Part shown: positions 25,629 through 33,062 of the stretch, piece after piece
Layout: each line of letters opens with the position of its first letter
How positions within the stretch are numbered: the stretch's first letter is position 1
Virus record (IMG/VR): IMGVR_UViG_3300009182_005502
Span: 1 to 54,686 of that record
DNA from: a virus
Reading direction: 5' to 3' (one strand)
DNA: 54,686 bases
Notes under the pieces: generated by a model
What the model was told of the DNA's origin: nothing
Databases searched by the model: none
The model's input: only the letters and a program-made list of their open reading frames with translations
Program-made: the position numbers and the translations under genes

Positions 25629-25889
25629 GTGATAACTTTAAAAGAAATAATACTACAAGTTTTGGATGAAGATGCTAACGTTGCAGGTGGTTTAGGTAGT
25701 GTTTTGGGTGCAGGTGTTGTTTCAACAGAAAACCCTATGTCGGGGGATAGATATGCTCCTGGAGATGCAAGAGTTGTAAAACCTTTAGGAACAAGAGTTA
25801 CAAAGCGAAGCCGTATACCCTATTCTATCTTTGCAGGAAAAGTTAAATCAAAACGCAAAAAACATAAAAAACGTAAAAAGAAACGTTAA
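25629..25889 (+). CDS. small basic protein with capsid-targeting-like N-terminus, candidate internal head protein
   Basis: The 86-residue protein starts with GTG. Residues 1-14 read MITLKEIILQVLDE, an amphipathic helix ending LDE before DA, like T4 capsid-targeting peptides cleaved by the gp21 protease after (L/I)xE. The middle is Gly/Pro-rich and the last 14 residues are almost all Lys, Arg or His, which suggests DNA binding. A late element lies directly upstream. It would fit a DNA-condensing internal protein packaged in the head. No family is recognised. Its stop overlaps the next ATG (TAATG). Confidence 0.7.
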   Translation: MITLKEIILQVLDEDANVAGGLGSVLGAGVVSTENPMSGDRYAPGDARVVKPLGTRVTKRSRIPYSIFAGKVKSKRKKHKKRKKKR

Positions 25890-26320
25890 TGGAAACAGGT
25901 CATTGGATTTTAAATGAAGGTGTTGAAATAACTGAAGATGTATTTGGTTTTATATATCTTATAACAAATTTAACAAACAATAAAAAGTACATTGGTAAAA
26001 AACAATGTATATCTAAGTTTAAACGCAAACCTTTAAAAGGCAAAAAAAATAAAAGAATTGAATATAAGGAATCTGATTGGAAAACCTATACAAGTTCCTC
26101 AGTTGATTTAAATGAAGATATAGTTAAAATTGGAAAAAAGAATTTCAGGTTTGAGATTCTAAGAACCTGCGGTTCAAAGTGGGAATTGGCATACGAAGAA
26201 GCCAAAGAACAGATAGGTAGAGAAGTTTTGTTGAGATCTGACTATTATAACGGTATTTTAAACCTTCGTATAGGAAGACCACCTAAAAACCTATTAAATA
26301 ATAAACAAATAATATGTTAA
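25889..26320 (+). CDS. GIY-YIG-type endonuclease-like protein
   Basis: The 143-residue protein has FGFIYLITNLTNNKKYIGKKQ near residues 19-38, matching the GIY...YIG strand pair (here FIY and YIG) with the usual spacing. Conserved Lys follow and a Glu lies in the C-terminal half (ELAYEEAKEQIG). Similar one-domain proteins occur in T4-like phages as homing or DNA-processing nucleases. The gene is embedded in the late operon rather than between split genes, which argues against a free-standing homing role. Confidence 0.75.
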   Translation: METGHWILNEGVEITEDVFGFIYLITNLTNNKKYIGKKQCISKFKRKPLKGKKNKRIEYKESDWKTYTSSSVDLNEDIVKIGKKNFRFEILRTCGSKWELAYEEAKEQIGREVLLRSDYYNGILNLRIGRPPKNLLNNKQIIC

Positions 26321-26913
26321 ACGAATCTAAAAAAACAGGTGTAAGTAGATGCTTATATTGTCAATCAACAAGTTACGGTAAAGGGTGTAGGTACGGACCT
26401 AAGGGAGTTCACTTTCATTCCGATAATCCCTTAAAGTGTGCTTATTGCGGTTCTACAAGTTACGGTCCTGGATGTAAATTTAACCCTATAAGCAAAATAC
26501 ATATTCACGGAATAGATTATAATATTATGTTTAAGGAATCTGCACAAAAAGACTTTTTAATAAACGCCTTATATAAAGAGTTTAAAGATTTTGAATCTTA
26601 CAAATTAGGTATTATAGATGAAGACGGTAATAAGATTAAGGAACCTATAACTGAAGAGGAAAAGGCTGCGTATTCTCCAGCTGTACGTACAATTTTAAAA
26701 GTTAAAAAGTATTTAGGATCAAAAATTGATTTGATGAAACATACTATGGTGCTTGAAAACACTCAAAAGTTAAACTATAATAAGGAAAATCATAAAGAAA
26801 TACTTTTATACGAAGAAAAAATAAATGATATTTTTAGACAACTTCATGAAGCAACAAATAGTGCTTTAGAAAACGGTCTTACATTAGAACAAATAGAATC
26901 AATATTGCAGTAA
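26314..26913 (+). CDS. protein with two tandem zinc-finger repeats, function unknown
   Basis: The 199-residue protein begins with two copies of the same module, residues about 13-35 and 42-66: C-x2-C-x-STSYG-x-GC, then aromatic/basic residues and a final HxH. Each could hold a zinc ion through three Cys and a His. The C-terminal two thirds is helical and hydrophilic, with an EEKAAYSPAVRTILKVKKYLGSK segment. It overlaps the GIY-YIG gene by seven bases. I know no named homolog; nucleic-acid binding is inferred. Confidence 0.75.
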   Translation: MLNESKKTGVSRCLYCQSTSYGKGCRYGPKGVHFHSDNPLKCAYCGSTSYGPGCKFNPISKIHIHGIDYNIMFKESAQKDFLINALYKEFKDFESYKLGIIDEDGNKIKEPITEEEKAAYSPAVRTILKVKKYLGSKIDLMKHTMVLENTQKLNYNKENHKEILLYEEKINDIFRQLHEATNSALENGLTLEQIESILQ

Positions 26914-26914
26914 T

Positions 26915-27397
26915 ATGAAATTTAAAGAGTTTAAAGGTAGCAGAGTATGTGCTATTGACTTTGAACCTTTATTGTTTGATGCGATTAAGGAAACTATACA
27001 AATTTGTAAAAAGTATAATGTACCTTTAAAGTCAATTGACGTATCGAAGTTTTTTTATCATTTTTGTTTAGAGAAGTTTTGTGCAGCCTACCAGAAGTGT
27101 CCTAGTAAATTTCCTAAAGCACTTGTTGTGTACAAAATTTCAAAAAATATTCCGTTTTCAAATAAAAAATTAGAAAAAATCTTAAGAGTTTTACCTATAC
27201 CTTGGTGTACGTGTAGTTCTTTTGATTCTCCGGATATAGAATTAGCAGTAAATAATGCTATAACAAAAAGTAAATCGACGAGCAACAAATTAAACAATTT
27301 TGCTAGTAAGAATCAGTTATATAAGTTCTTAAAGGACTTTAAAAAGATAAAATATTTTTCATCCGGATCAGTTGATTTAAGTCAGTCTACCGAATAA
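26915..27397 (+). CDS. hypothetical protein
   Basis: The 160-residue protein is basic and Cys-containing (IPWCTCSSF, FCLEKFCAAYQKC) and has a Ser/Lys-rich C-terminal third. It lies one base after the zinc-finger gene and closes this small operon. No family is recognised. The opening MKFKEFKGSR resembles the late-protein N-termini only weakly. Confidence 0.7.
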   Translation: MKFKEFKGSRVCAIDFEPLLFDAIKETIQICKKYNVPLKSIDVSKFFYHFCLEKFCAAYQKCPSKFPKALVVYKISKNIPFSNKKLEKILRVLPIPWCTCSSFDSPDIELAVNNAITKSKSTSNKLNNFASKNQLYKFLKDFKKIKYFSSGSVDLSQSTE

Positions 27398-27407
27398 GTG
27401 TATTAAA

Positions 27408-27430
27408 AGCCTTTAAGGCCTTTGCCAAAT
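27408..27430 (+). terminator. weak hairpin between operons
   Basis: AAAGCC, TTTAA loop, GGCCTTT forms a short GC-containing stem with a bulge just after the stop at 27397 and before the next late promoter. The following T-run is short, so it may only slow transcription. Confidence 0.3.
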
Positions 27431-27455
27431 GTGCCTCAAAAATCTTAGAGTTGAG

Positions 27456-27463
27456 CTTAAATA
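27456..27463 (+). promoter_or_regulatory. T4-type late promoter element CTTAAATA
   Basis: CTTAAATA, six bases before the ATG at 27470. Same spacing as the elements at 25615 and 37700, which supports it although the first two bases depart from TATAAATA. Confidence 0.5.
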
Positions 27464-27469
27464 ATCTAT

Positions 27470-27772
27470 ATGTCTAAATTCGAAACTCTTTTAAATTCTC
27501 TTTTTGAGGATGTAGCTCCTACAGCTAACGTCTCTACTGCTCCTACTACAGGTAGTACAGTTACTAGTAACCCTAACCCTGGAACTCCTGCTACCAACCA
27601 GCCTTCTACTTTCAATCAACAACAGACTCCTAAGCCTGGAACAACTTCTTCACCTATTACTGATCCTAATCACCCTATAGTAAATGCTTTAGCCAGTGCT
27701 AAAACCTCTCAGGATGTTTTAAACGCTTTAAAAGCTAATAATATTCAGCTGCTTCCTACTGCTAAGGCCTAA
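27470..27772 (+). CDS. Pro/Thr/Ser-rich late protein with capsid-targeting-like N-terminus
   Basis: The 100-residue protein starts MSKFETLLNSLFED, the same pattern (KFxTL..h..h.E) as five other late proteins here, followed by VAP. Residues 15-65 are a low-complexity Thr/Pro/Ser/Asn linker. The C-terminus is a small helix-loop (HPIVNALASAKTSQDVLNAL). It looks like an internal head protein or a virion linker protein. The cleavage-type glutamate is followed by Asp rather than Ala, so processing is less certain than for the others. No family recognised. Confidence 0.7.
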   Translation: MSKFETLLNSLFEDVAPTANVSTAPTTGSTVTSNPNPGTPATNQPSTFNQQQTPKPGTTSSPITDPNHPIVNALASAKTSQDVLNALKANNIQLLPTAKA

Positions 27773-27774
27773 TC

Positions 27775-28143
27775 ATGAATAAGCAGGTAGTTAATCTTTT
27801 AAAACTACAAAACCAATTAAGAATACTTCATTGGCAAGCTGATGGTTACGGTGAACATAAAGCTCTAGGTAAAGCCTATGAAAATTTAGATGGGTTAATA
27901 GATGATGTTGTAGAAGTTTTTCAAGGAAAGTACGGTAAAATTAAATATGAATCTCCTGTTGATTTCGGTTTAGTCAATCGTGAAGAGATTTCTATTATGG
28001 ATGTACTTCAAGAATTTACTGATTATCTTGTTACACGTTTTCCTGAAGGTTTAGATAGTGTTAAAGATTCTGATCTTCTTAATATTAGAGATGAGATAAT
28101 GGCGGTAATAAACAGATTAAAATACCTTCTTACACTTAAGTAA
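27775..28143 (+). CDS. ferritin-like/Dps-like small phage protein (DUF5856-type)
   Basis: The 122-residue helical protein has LLKLQNQLRILHWQADGYGEHKALGKAYENLDGLIDDVVEV. The LHWQ...H...YENLD..ID pattern is that of the Dps/ferritin-like helix pair seen in the DUF5856 phage family. Whether it binds iron cannot be decided: the acidic ligands are partly present. It starts two bases after the preceding late gene, so it should be expressed late and could be a virion or DNA-protection protein. Confidence 0.7.
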   Translation: MNKQVVNLLKLQNQLRILHWQADGYGEHKALGKAYENLDGLIDDVVEVFQGKYGKIKYESPVDFGLVNREEISIMDVLQEFTDYLVTRFPEGLDSVKDSDLLNIRDEIMAVINRLKYLLTLK

Positions 28144-28150
28144 TAGTGTA

Positions 28151-29110
28151 ATGTTTGAACGTTCCTTTAGTTCTTATTTTAATTCTATTTCTCTTCTTAA
28201 GGAAGGAGGTAATGTTTTTGAGGAAACAGCTCCTATAAAGAGAGAACATATAAAGCCTACTCTTCAAGAATTCTTTAAACAATTTGAAGAGGTATTTCCT
28301 GCTGCTAAGCTTCATTTTGAGGGTATACGTACCTTAGGTTCAGTAGGTAAAAAAGAAATATCTGGAGATATTGATTTAGCTCTATCAGAAGATTCTTTTA
28401 AAAATATTAACGATTGGGGTTTAGATAAAAAAGAAGTTGACTATCTGTTTAATACATTTAAAAAGAAAGCAAGATCTGCCTCTAATGAACAGTTAATGAA
28501 AAGAGCAGTTATAGTAGCTATAGCTGAAAAATTACAAGGCTCTAATAAAGATTTTAATGTTGATATTAAAGGATCTTCCGCCGGAGCTCTTTTTTGTAGA
28601 TTTCCTCAATTTGATGAACAAAAGAAACCGGTAGGTACGTTTGTTCAAGTAGATATTAATGTAGGTAATATTGATTGGCTAACATTTGCCTATCATTCGG
28701 CAACTTATAAGGGTAATGTAAAGGGATTACATAGAACTCAATTACTAGTCTCATTATTTTCACAAAAAGGTTATACCTTCTCTCATAACTACGGGGTAAA
28801 AAACAAGGAAACTCAAGAAATTGTTGCTTCAACACCTGAGCAGGCTATCAATCTTTTAAATAAACTTTATAATATAAACTTTACAGAAGATACAATAGGA
28901 GATTATTTTAAATTAATAGAATCTCTTAAGCAAAATTTAAATAAAGAAGATCTTCACGCTGTATACGACACGTATCTTAAAATACTAGATAGTACAAGAG
29001 CAGATATACCTGAAGATTTACAACAATATTGGATAGATAATCAAGAGCGATTAGGTTTAAAGGGTAAATATCTACCAGATAATTCTAATTTAACCAAATA
29101 TAAGTTATGA
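28151..29110 (+). CDS. polymerase-beta-fold nucleotidyltransferase with capsid-targeting-like N-terminus
   Basis: The 319-residue protein has the nucleotidyltransferase signature: LGSVGKKEISGDIDLAL with Gly63-Ser64 and the metal acids Asp73 and Asp75, and a third acid at Asp168 (FVQVDIN). Its first 20 residues, MFERSFSSYFNSISLLKE then GGN, look like a capsid-targeting peptide ending LKE, a gp21-type cleavage site. If so it is packaged with DNA and injected. The acceptor (protein, tRNA or nucleotide) is unknown. The next gene encodes a second copy of the fold. The ATG of that gene overlaps this TGA. Confidence 0.75.
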   Translation: MFERSFSSYFNSISLLKEGGNVFEETAPIKREHIKPTLQEFFKQFEEVFPAAKLHFEGIRTLGSVGKKEISGDIDLALSEDSFKNINDWGLDKKEVDYLFNTFKKKARSASNEQLMKRAVIVAIAEKLQGSNKDFNVDIKGSSAGALFCRFPQFDEQKKPVGTFVQVDINVGNIDWLTFAYHSATYKGNVKGLHRTQLLVSLFSQKGYTFSHNYGVKNKETQEIVASTPEQAINLLNKLYNINFTEDTIGDYFKLIESLKQNLNKEDLHAVYDTYLKILDSTRADIPEDLQQYWIDNQERLGLKGKYLPDNSNLTKYKL

Positions 29111-30645
29111 GTGGAGTAGCTGGAGGAAATCGCATTAAAAGAGAAGATATTCAAAAAACATTTAACGATTATATTAACCTAGTACTTAAAAAAATTCCTA
29201 ATTTTATTGAAGCTACTTTATCCGGTAGTATAAAAACAGGAGCGAAGACTGATTTTGGTGATTTGGATATTATTGCATCTTTTAAAGGTGAAAATAAACA
29301 AGAAGTAAAACAACAAATTATTAACTCAATAACATCTTTACCCACCAGTCTCATTGTACCTTTCAAGAGCCCAAAATATAAAGGTAGAAGGTACTATAAC
29401 GCCGGAGAATTAGTATCAGTGCTATTTCCTATAACAGGTCAACCCGGTCAATATATACAGGTTGATAATATTATAGCTCTATCAAAAGAAGAACATAATT
29501 TTAAAAATATGTTCTTAGATTTACCTGCTGAAAAACAAGGACTTCTCATAGGTCTTGTAAAAACTGTACTTCTTGAAGAAGATTCAAAAAATGTTTTTCG
29601 TAAATTAGGTATTAGAAATTTACCTCCTTTAGAGAAAGGAGAAGAATATGAATTTAACTTAAGTTCAGTTAACCTGTCTTTAAGAAAAGTTAAATTAGAA
29701 AATTTTAAAGAACTTTCTAGGGAAATAATCTGGAGTTCTGCTGATTGGAGTCTTGTAGAAAAATTACTTCAGAATTATAACATTAATTCTTCATTTGAAG
29801 AATTGTTAAACGATATATCTAGTAAATTAAAAAACCCTAGATCAAAAAAGCGAGTATCGGGTATTTTTAAAGGAATGGTTAGTGTAAAATCTGGAGAAGT
29901 TGATACACCTAAAGGAGATAATAAAGAAAGAGCTATAAAACTTGTAACCCAACGTCTATCAGAATCTCGAACTAAGACATTTTTTAACAAAAATAAATCT
30001 TTTTCAAAATTCTTTACAGAATCTGAAAACCAGGCATACAATTTAATTGTTATATTTCCTGGACGCTTTCAACCTTTTCATCAAGGACATAAATTGTACT
30101 ACGATAAGGCGAAAGCAGAGTTTCCTACAGCAAAATTTTATATAGCTACAGCGAGCAATACAAGCGGGGCAGCTTTAAAAGAGCCGTACAAGTACCCTTT
30201 TAATTTTGAAGAAAAAAAGCAAATTATGGTAGCTGCAGGAGTACCTGAAAATGAAGTCGTACAAACAGTCAATCCTTATACCCCTATTGAAATACTTCAG
30301 CAATATAATCCTGATGTAGATAAAGTAATATTTCTTGTTGGTAAGAAAGATATGACAGAAAATCCTCGTTTTTCATTTAAAGAAACTAAAAAAGGCAATA
30401 AGTCGTATTTTCAGCCCTATAAAGATGTAAATCAAATGGATCCCTTTAATACAGAGGGCGGACACGGTTATGTGTACGCTCCAGGTACCTTTACTTTTGA
30501 TATTGATGGTAGACCCTGTAAAGGGGCTACAGAGCTTAGACAAGAATTTAAAACAGCAGATGAAAAAAAGCGTCAACGTATTGTAATAGACACTATAGGT
30601 CATCCGGACCAAAATATATACAATCTCTTTGTTAAAAAATTATAA
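29107..30645 (+). CDS. fusion of a nucleotidyltransferase domain and an NMN-adenylyltransferase-like domain
   Basis: The 512-residue protein has two parts. Residues 1-290 carry a polymerase-beta-type site: LSGSIKTGAKTDFGDLDI with Ser41 and acids Asp52/Asp54, and Asp120 later. Residues 312-512 are a cytidylyltransferase-like domain with GRFQPFHQGH (319-328), the HxGH of NadM-type NMN adenylyltransferases. The linker contains KSFSKFFTE then SEN (cut-like site after Glu305), resembling the head-targeting N-termini of neighbouring proteins. It may therefore be two polypeptides made as one. NAD synthesis is the classical role of the C-terminal part, but the ISTGxxxR-type end is not obvious. Confidence 0.8.
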   Translation: MSGVAGGNRIKREDIQKTFNDYINLVLKKIPNFIEATLSGSIKTGAKTDFGDLDIIASFKGENKQEVKQQIINSITSLPTSLIVPFKSPKYKGRRYYNAGELVSVLFPITGQPGQYIQVDNIIALSKEEHNFKNMFLDLPAEKQGLLIGLVKTVLLEEDSKNVFRKLGIRNLPPLEKGEEYEFNLSSVNLSLRKVKLENFKELSREIIWSSADWSLVEKLLQNYNINSSFEELLNDISSKLKNPRSKKRVSGIFKGMVSVKSGEVDTPKGDNKERAIKLVTQRLSESRTKTFFNKNKSFSKFFTESENQAYNLIVIFPGRFQPFHQGHKLYYDKAKAEFPTAKFYIATASNTSGAALKEPYKYPFNFEEKKQIMVAAGVPENEVVQTVNPYTPIEILQQYNPDVDKVIFLVGKKDMTENPRFSFKETKKGNKSYFQPYKDVNQMDPFNTEGGHGYVYAPGTFTFDIDGRPCKGATELRQEFKTADEKKRQRIVIDTIGHPDQNIYNLFVKKL

Positions 30646-30649
30646 GTAG

Positions 30650-30677
30650 TTGAACATTGCTAAATGTCATATACTAT
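30650..30677 (+). promoter_or_regulatory. sigma70-type promoter upstream of the queDE operon
   Basis: TTGAAC (30650-30655), 16-base spacer, TACTAT (30672-30677), then 7 bases to the ATG at 30685. The -10 region lies in the near-palindrome ATACTATATAGTGTAT, which could also be an operator. Confidence 0.5.
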
Positions 30678-30684
30678 ATAGTGT

Positions 30685-30993
30685 ATGAGTACAACAGTCA
30701 TACAGACAAGTAAAACTACAGATACGGTAACTCTAACTTTAGATAGCGAACAAATAAATTATATAGTTGAAGCACTTTTATTTTCTGCCTCTGTTAATAT
30801 AGGAGCAGTGTGGGAAGAGACGGATTTTAACAAAATGATTGAAATTGCTAAAAATTTAAAGAGTACGTGCAATAATATTAATTTACAAAAAATTTGTTTT
30901 TATAAAGAAGATAATTATGAAGATAATTGGTCTAAAGACATTTTTAATATATTTAAAAAAAATCTAAAGGTATTAAACTTAGAGAAAGCTTAA
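30685..30993 (+). CDS. hypothetical protein
   Basis: The 102-residue acidic, mostly helical protein has a Thr-rich first 20 residues (TSKTTDTVTLTLDSEQINYIVEAL). It is first in an operon with QueD, a small membrane protein, QueE and a kinase, four bases before QueD. No family recognised. Location suggests, but does not show, a link to 7-deazaguanine metabolism. Confidence 0.7.
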   Translation: MSTTVIQTSKTTDTVTLTLDSEQINYIVEALLFSASVNIGAVWEETDFNKMIEIAKNLKSTCNNINLQKICFYKEDNYEDNWSKDIFNIFKKNLKVLNLEKA

Positions 30994-30997
30994 TTTT

Positions 30998-31465
30998 ATG
31001 AACATTAAACAACCTACCTGGCAGAGTACAAAAATTATAACACTCGGTTCATGTGCATTTCGTCAATGGGGTGCTAATCACTCTCATTGTCAGTACCTTC
31101 ATGGCTACCAGCTTAAGGCTAAGTTTTGGTTCAGCGGTAAGGAATTGGATAATAAAAACTGGATGGTTGATTTTGGAGGTTTAAAACCTCTTAAGAAGAT
31201 ATTAGAAGATCAATTTGATCATACCCTTTGTATTGCTGCTAACGATCCATGTCTAGAGCAGTTTAAAGAGCTTGAAAAGCTCGGTGCTTGTGTTCTTCGT
31301 ATTATGCCAGACGGTGTAGGTATAGAAAGAACAGCCGAATGGGTATATAAAACTGCTAATGATTTTATTAATATAGAAACTAACGGTCGTTGCTGGGTAG
31401 ATAAGGTCGAGGTTTTTGAGCACGAAGATAATTCAGCAATTTATTCAGAATGGAAAACAAACTAG
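30998..31465 (+). CDS. queD: 6-carboxytetrahydropterin synthase QueD-like
   Basis: The 155-residue protein matches QueD/PTPS. It has NHSHCQYLHGY with His28, His30, catalytic Cys31 and His35, then NWMVDFGGLK (54-63) and DHTL (Asp74-His75). QueD makes 6-carboxy-5,6,7,8-tetrahydropterin from 7,8-dihydroneopterin triphosphate, the second step to preQ0. The HGH zinc pair of most members is HGY here (Tyr37), an unusual change that some phage versions share. GTP cyclohydrolase and QueC are not in the window. It overlaps the next gene by 16 bases. Confidence 0.88.
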   Translation: MNIKQPTWQSTKIITLGSCAFRQWGANHSHCQYLHGYQLKAKFWFSGKELDNKNWMVDFGGLKPLKKILEDQFDHTLCIAANDPCLEQFKELEKLGACVLRIMPDGVGIERTAEWVYKTANDFINIETNGRCWVDKVEVFEHEDNSAIYSEWKTN

Positions 31466-31659
31466 AAGTTATAGATACTAAATTTGAAAAACTAGTATCA
31501 TCTAATGACGGTAAAATAACTTTTTTTACCTTATTAGCTCTTTTTGGTATATTAATATATGCTTTAATATATAATGTAATTACATTAATTTTTACACCTC
31601 AAGGATTAACAACCATTGTAATCGTAGCCCTTTTATATAAACTCATTTATGCCCATTGA
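31450..31659 (+). CDS. small membrane protein
   Basis: The 69-residue protein has a charged N-terminus (about 22 residues) and two hydrophobic helices, FFTLLALFGILIYALIYNVI and a second of similar length ending at Leu-Tyr-Lys. It is wedged between queD and queE, overlapping both (16 and 11 bases), which supports it as a real gene. Function unknown. Confidence 0.65.
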   Translation: MENKLEVIDTKFEKLVSSNDGKITFFTLLALFGILIYALIYNVITLIFTPQGLTTIVIVALLYKLIYAH

Positions 31660-32407
31660 TATTAATACCGAAACATTATTTCTTTCAGACGATAAAGTAT
31701 TTTACACTATAGAAGGTGAAGGTGAATACGTAGGTGTACCGTCTGTGTTTATGAGGATGTCAATGTGTAACCTTACGTGTAAAGGATTTGCATCAGAAGA
31801 TTCTCCTAATGGTTGTGATTCTTTTATTTCTTGGTCAGTAAAGAACAAGATGACATTTGCTGAGATATTTCAGCTTATGGAAGACAACAACTATATTGAA
31901 CATCTTAGAAATAAAGTTATTTTAAAGCTTACAGGAGGTGAACCTCTTATTCAGGAAAAGCAATTGCTAAAGTTTATTGCAGCGTTTCAAGATCGTTACA
32001 ATTTTGTACCTCGTATTGATTTTGAAACTAATGCTACTCTTATTCCTAGTGATGAATGGGAAAAGTATTTTGCTACGTTTACAACTTCACCTAAGCTTAT
32101 TTCTAACGGAGATCCGGAAGAAAAGACATACAAGCCTGATGCTCTTCGCTGGCATGTAGCTGCTGGGTCAGGGTTTAAATTTGTAATCAATCGATCAGAA
32201 GATATTGATGAAATTTGGCGTAAGTATGTTAATGACTCTGAAAATATTAATATACCTTTAAGTCGTATTTGGCTTATGCCTTGTTGCGGTTCTAGAGAAG
32301 AGCACGTCGCTAATGCCCCTGCTGTAGCAGAATACGCTAAAGCTTTACACGTTAATTTTAGTCCTAGATTACAGTTGTTAATTTGGAATAGAGCTCTTAA
32401 AGTATAA
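31649..32407 (+). CDS. queE: 7-carboxy-7-deazaguanine synthase QueE-like radical SAM enzyme
   Basis: The 252-residue protein has YTIEGEGEYVGVPSVFMRMS, the QueE substrate/SAM region, Cys40-NLT-Cys44 and Cys56 for the Fe-S cluster, and the radical-SAM LTGGEPL (95-101). The third cysteine is 11 residues after the second instead of two, so the cluster loop carries an insertion, as in some divergent QueE forms. The enzyme makes CDG from carboxytetrahydropterin. It follows queD in the operon and its stop is one base before the next ATG. Confidence 0.87.
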   Translation: MPIDINTETLFLSDDKVFYTIEGEGEYVGVPSVFMRMSMCNLTCKGFASEDSPNGCDSFISWSVKNKMTFAEIFQLMEDNNYIEHLRNKVILKLTGGEPLIQEKQLLKFIAAFQDRYNFVPRIDFETNATLIPSDEWEKYFATFTTSPKLISNGDPEEKTYKPDALRWHVAAGSGFKFVINRSEDIDEIWRKYVNDSENINIPLSRIWLMPCCGSREEHVANAPAVAEYAKALHVNFSPRLQLLIWNRALKV

Positions 32408-32408
32408 T

Positions 32409-33038
32409 ATGAAAATTGCTTTTATAGGTACCCAATGTAACGGTAAGACTACTCTTATTGAACAATTTCTAGAAACCTGGCCGATGTATAAGAAGCCAGA
32501 AAAAACATACAGAGATTTAATTTCTGAAAAAAAATTAAAGTTAAATCAAAAAGGAGATGAAAAAAATCAGCGTATTATTTTAGATGCTTTAATTGATGAA
32601 TCTCAGCTTGCTAGCGGTTCTGGTGAAGAAAATTTAATTTTTGATCGCTGTGTATTAGATAATATTGTTTATAGTCTTTGGCTTAATGCTAAAGAAAAGG
32701 TAAGTGATAATTTTATTATGGATTGTAAGTTTCTTGTTATGGAGACTTTAAAGAGTTTAGATATTATATTTTATTTACCTTTGAGACGGGAAATACAACT
32801 CGAAAAGCGTAAAGGCAGAGATATTGATCCTGTTTATAGAGAAGAAATTGATAATATCTTTAGAGCTATAGCTACTTCATATGAAAAAGGTACATCACCA
32901 TTCTTTCCAAAAGAGGATTGTCCTGTTTTAATTACTCTTGAAGGACCTCCGGATTTAAGATTAGAACAAATAAAACTTTATATTAAACCATCTGGTAAAT
33001 GCTTTGATGAATCTGACGGATCTTTAATATCTACATAA
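32409..33038 (+). CDS. P-loop nucleotide/nucleoside kinase-like protein (AAA_28/NadR-kinase type), second copy
   Basis: The 209-residue protein has Walker A G7-T15 (GTQCNGKTT) and FDRCVLDN (78-85). It is the paralog of the kinase downstream of dpdA. The order queD-queE-kinase and dpdA-formyltransferase-kinase means that each 7-deazaguanine locus ends in a copy. A NadR-type nicotinamide riboside kinase is an alternative, as an NMN-adenylyltransferase-like domain lies 2 kb upstream. Substrate undetermined. Confidence 0.8.
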   Translation: MKIAFIGTQCNGKTTLIEQFLETWPMYKKPEKTYRDLISEKKLKLNQKGDEKNQRIILDALIDESQLASGSGEENLIFDRCVLDNIVYSLWLNAKEKVSDNFIMDCKFLVMETLKSLDIIFYLPLRREIQLEKRKGRDIDPVYREEIDNIFRAIATSYEKGTSPFFPKEDCPVLITLEGPPDLRLEQIKLYIKPSGKCFDESDGSLIST

Positions 33039-33044
33039 AAACTG

Positions 33045-33052
33045 TATAAATA
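33045..33052 (+). promoter_or_regulatory. T4-type late promoter element TATAAATA
   Basis: Perfect TATAAATA, ten bases before the ATG at 33063. The predicted leader is about five bases and contains no Shine-Dalgarno sequence. Confidence 0.75.
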
Positions 33053-33062
33053 ATATATAGTT

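Noticed and set aside
25889-26320. Free-standing homing endonuclease
   Set aside because: The GIY-YIG gene is coupled into a late operon and does not interrupt or flank a split gene, so homing is not supported.
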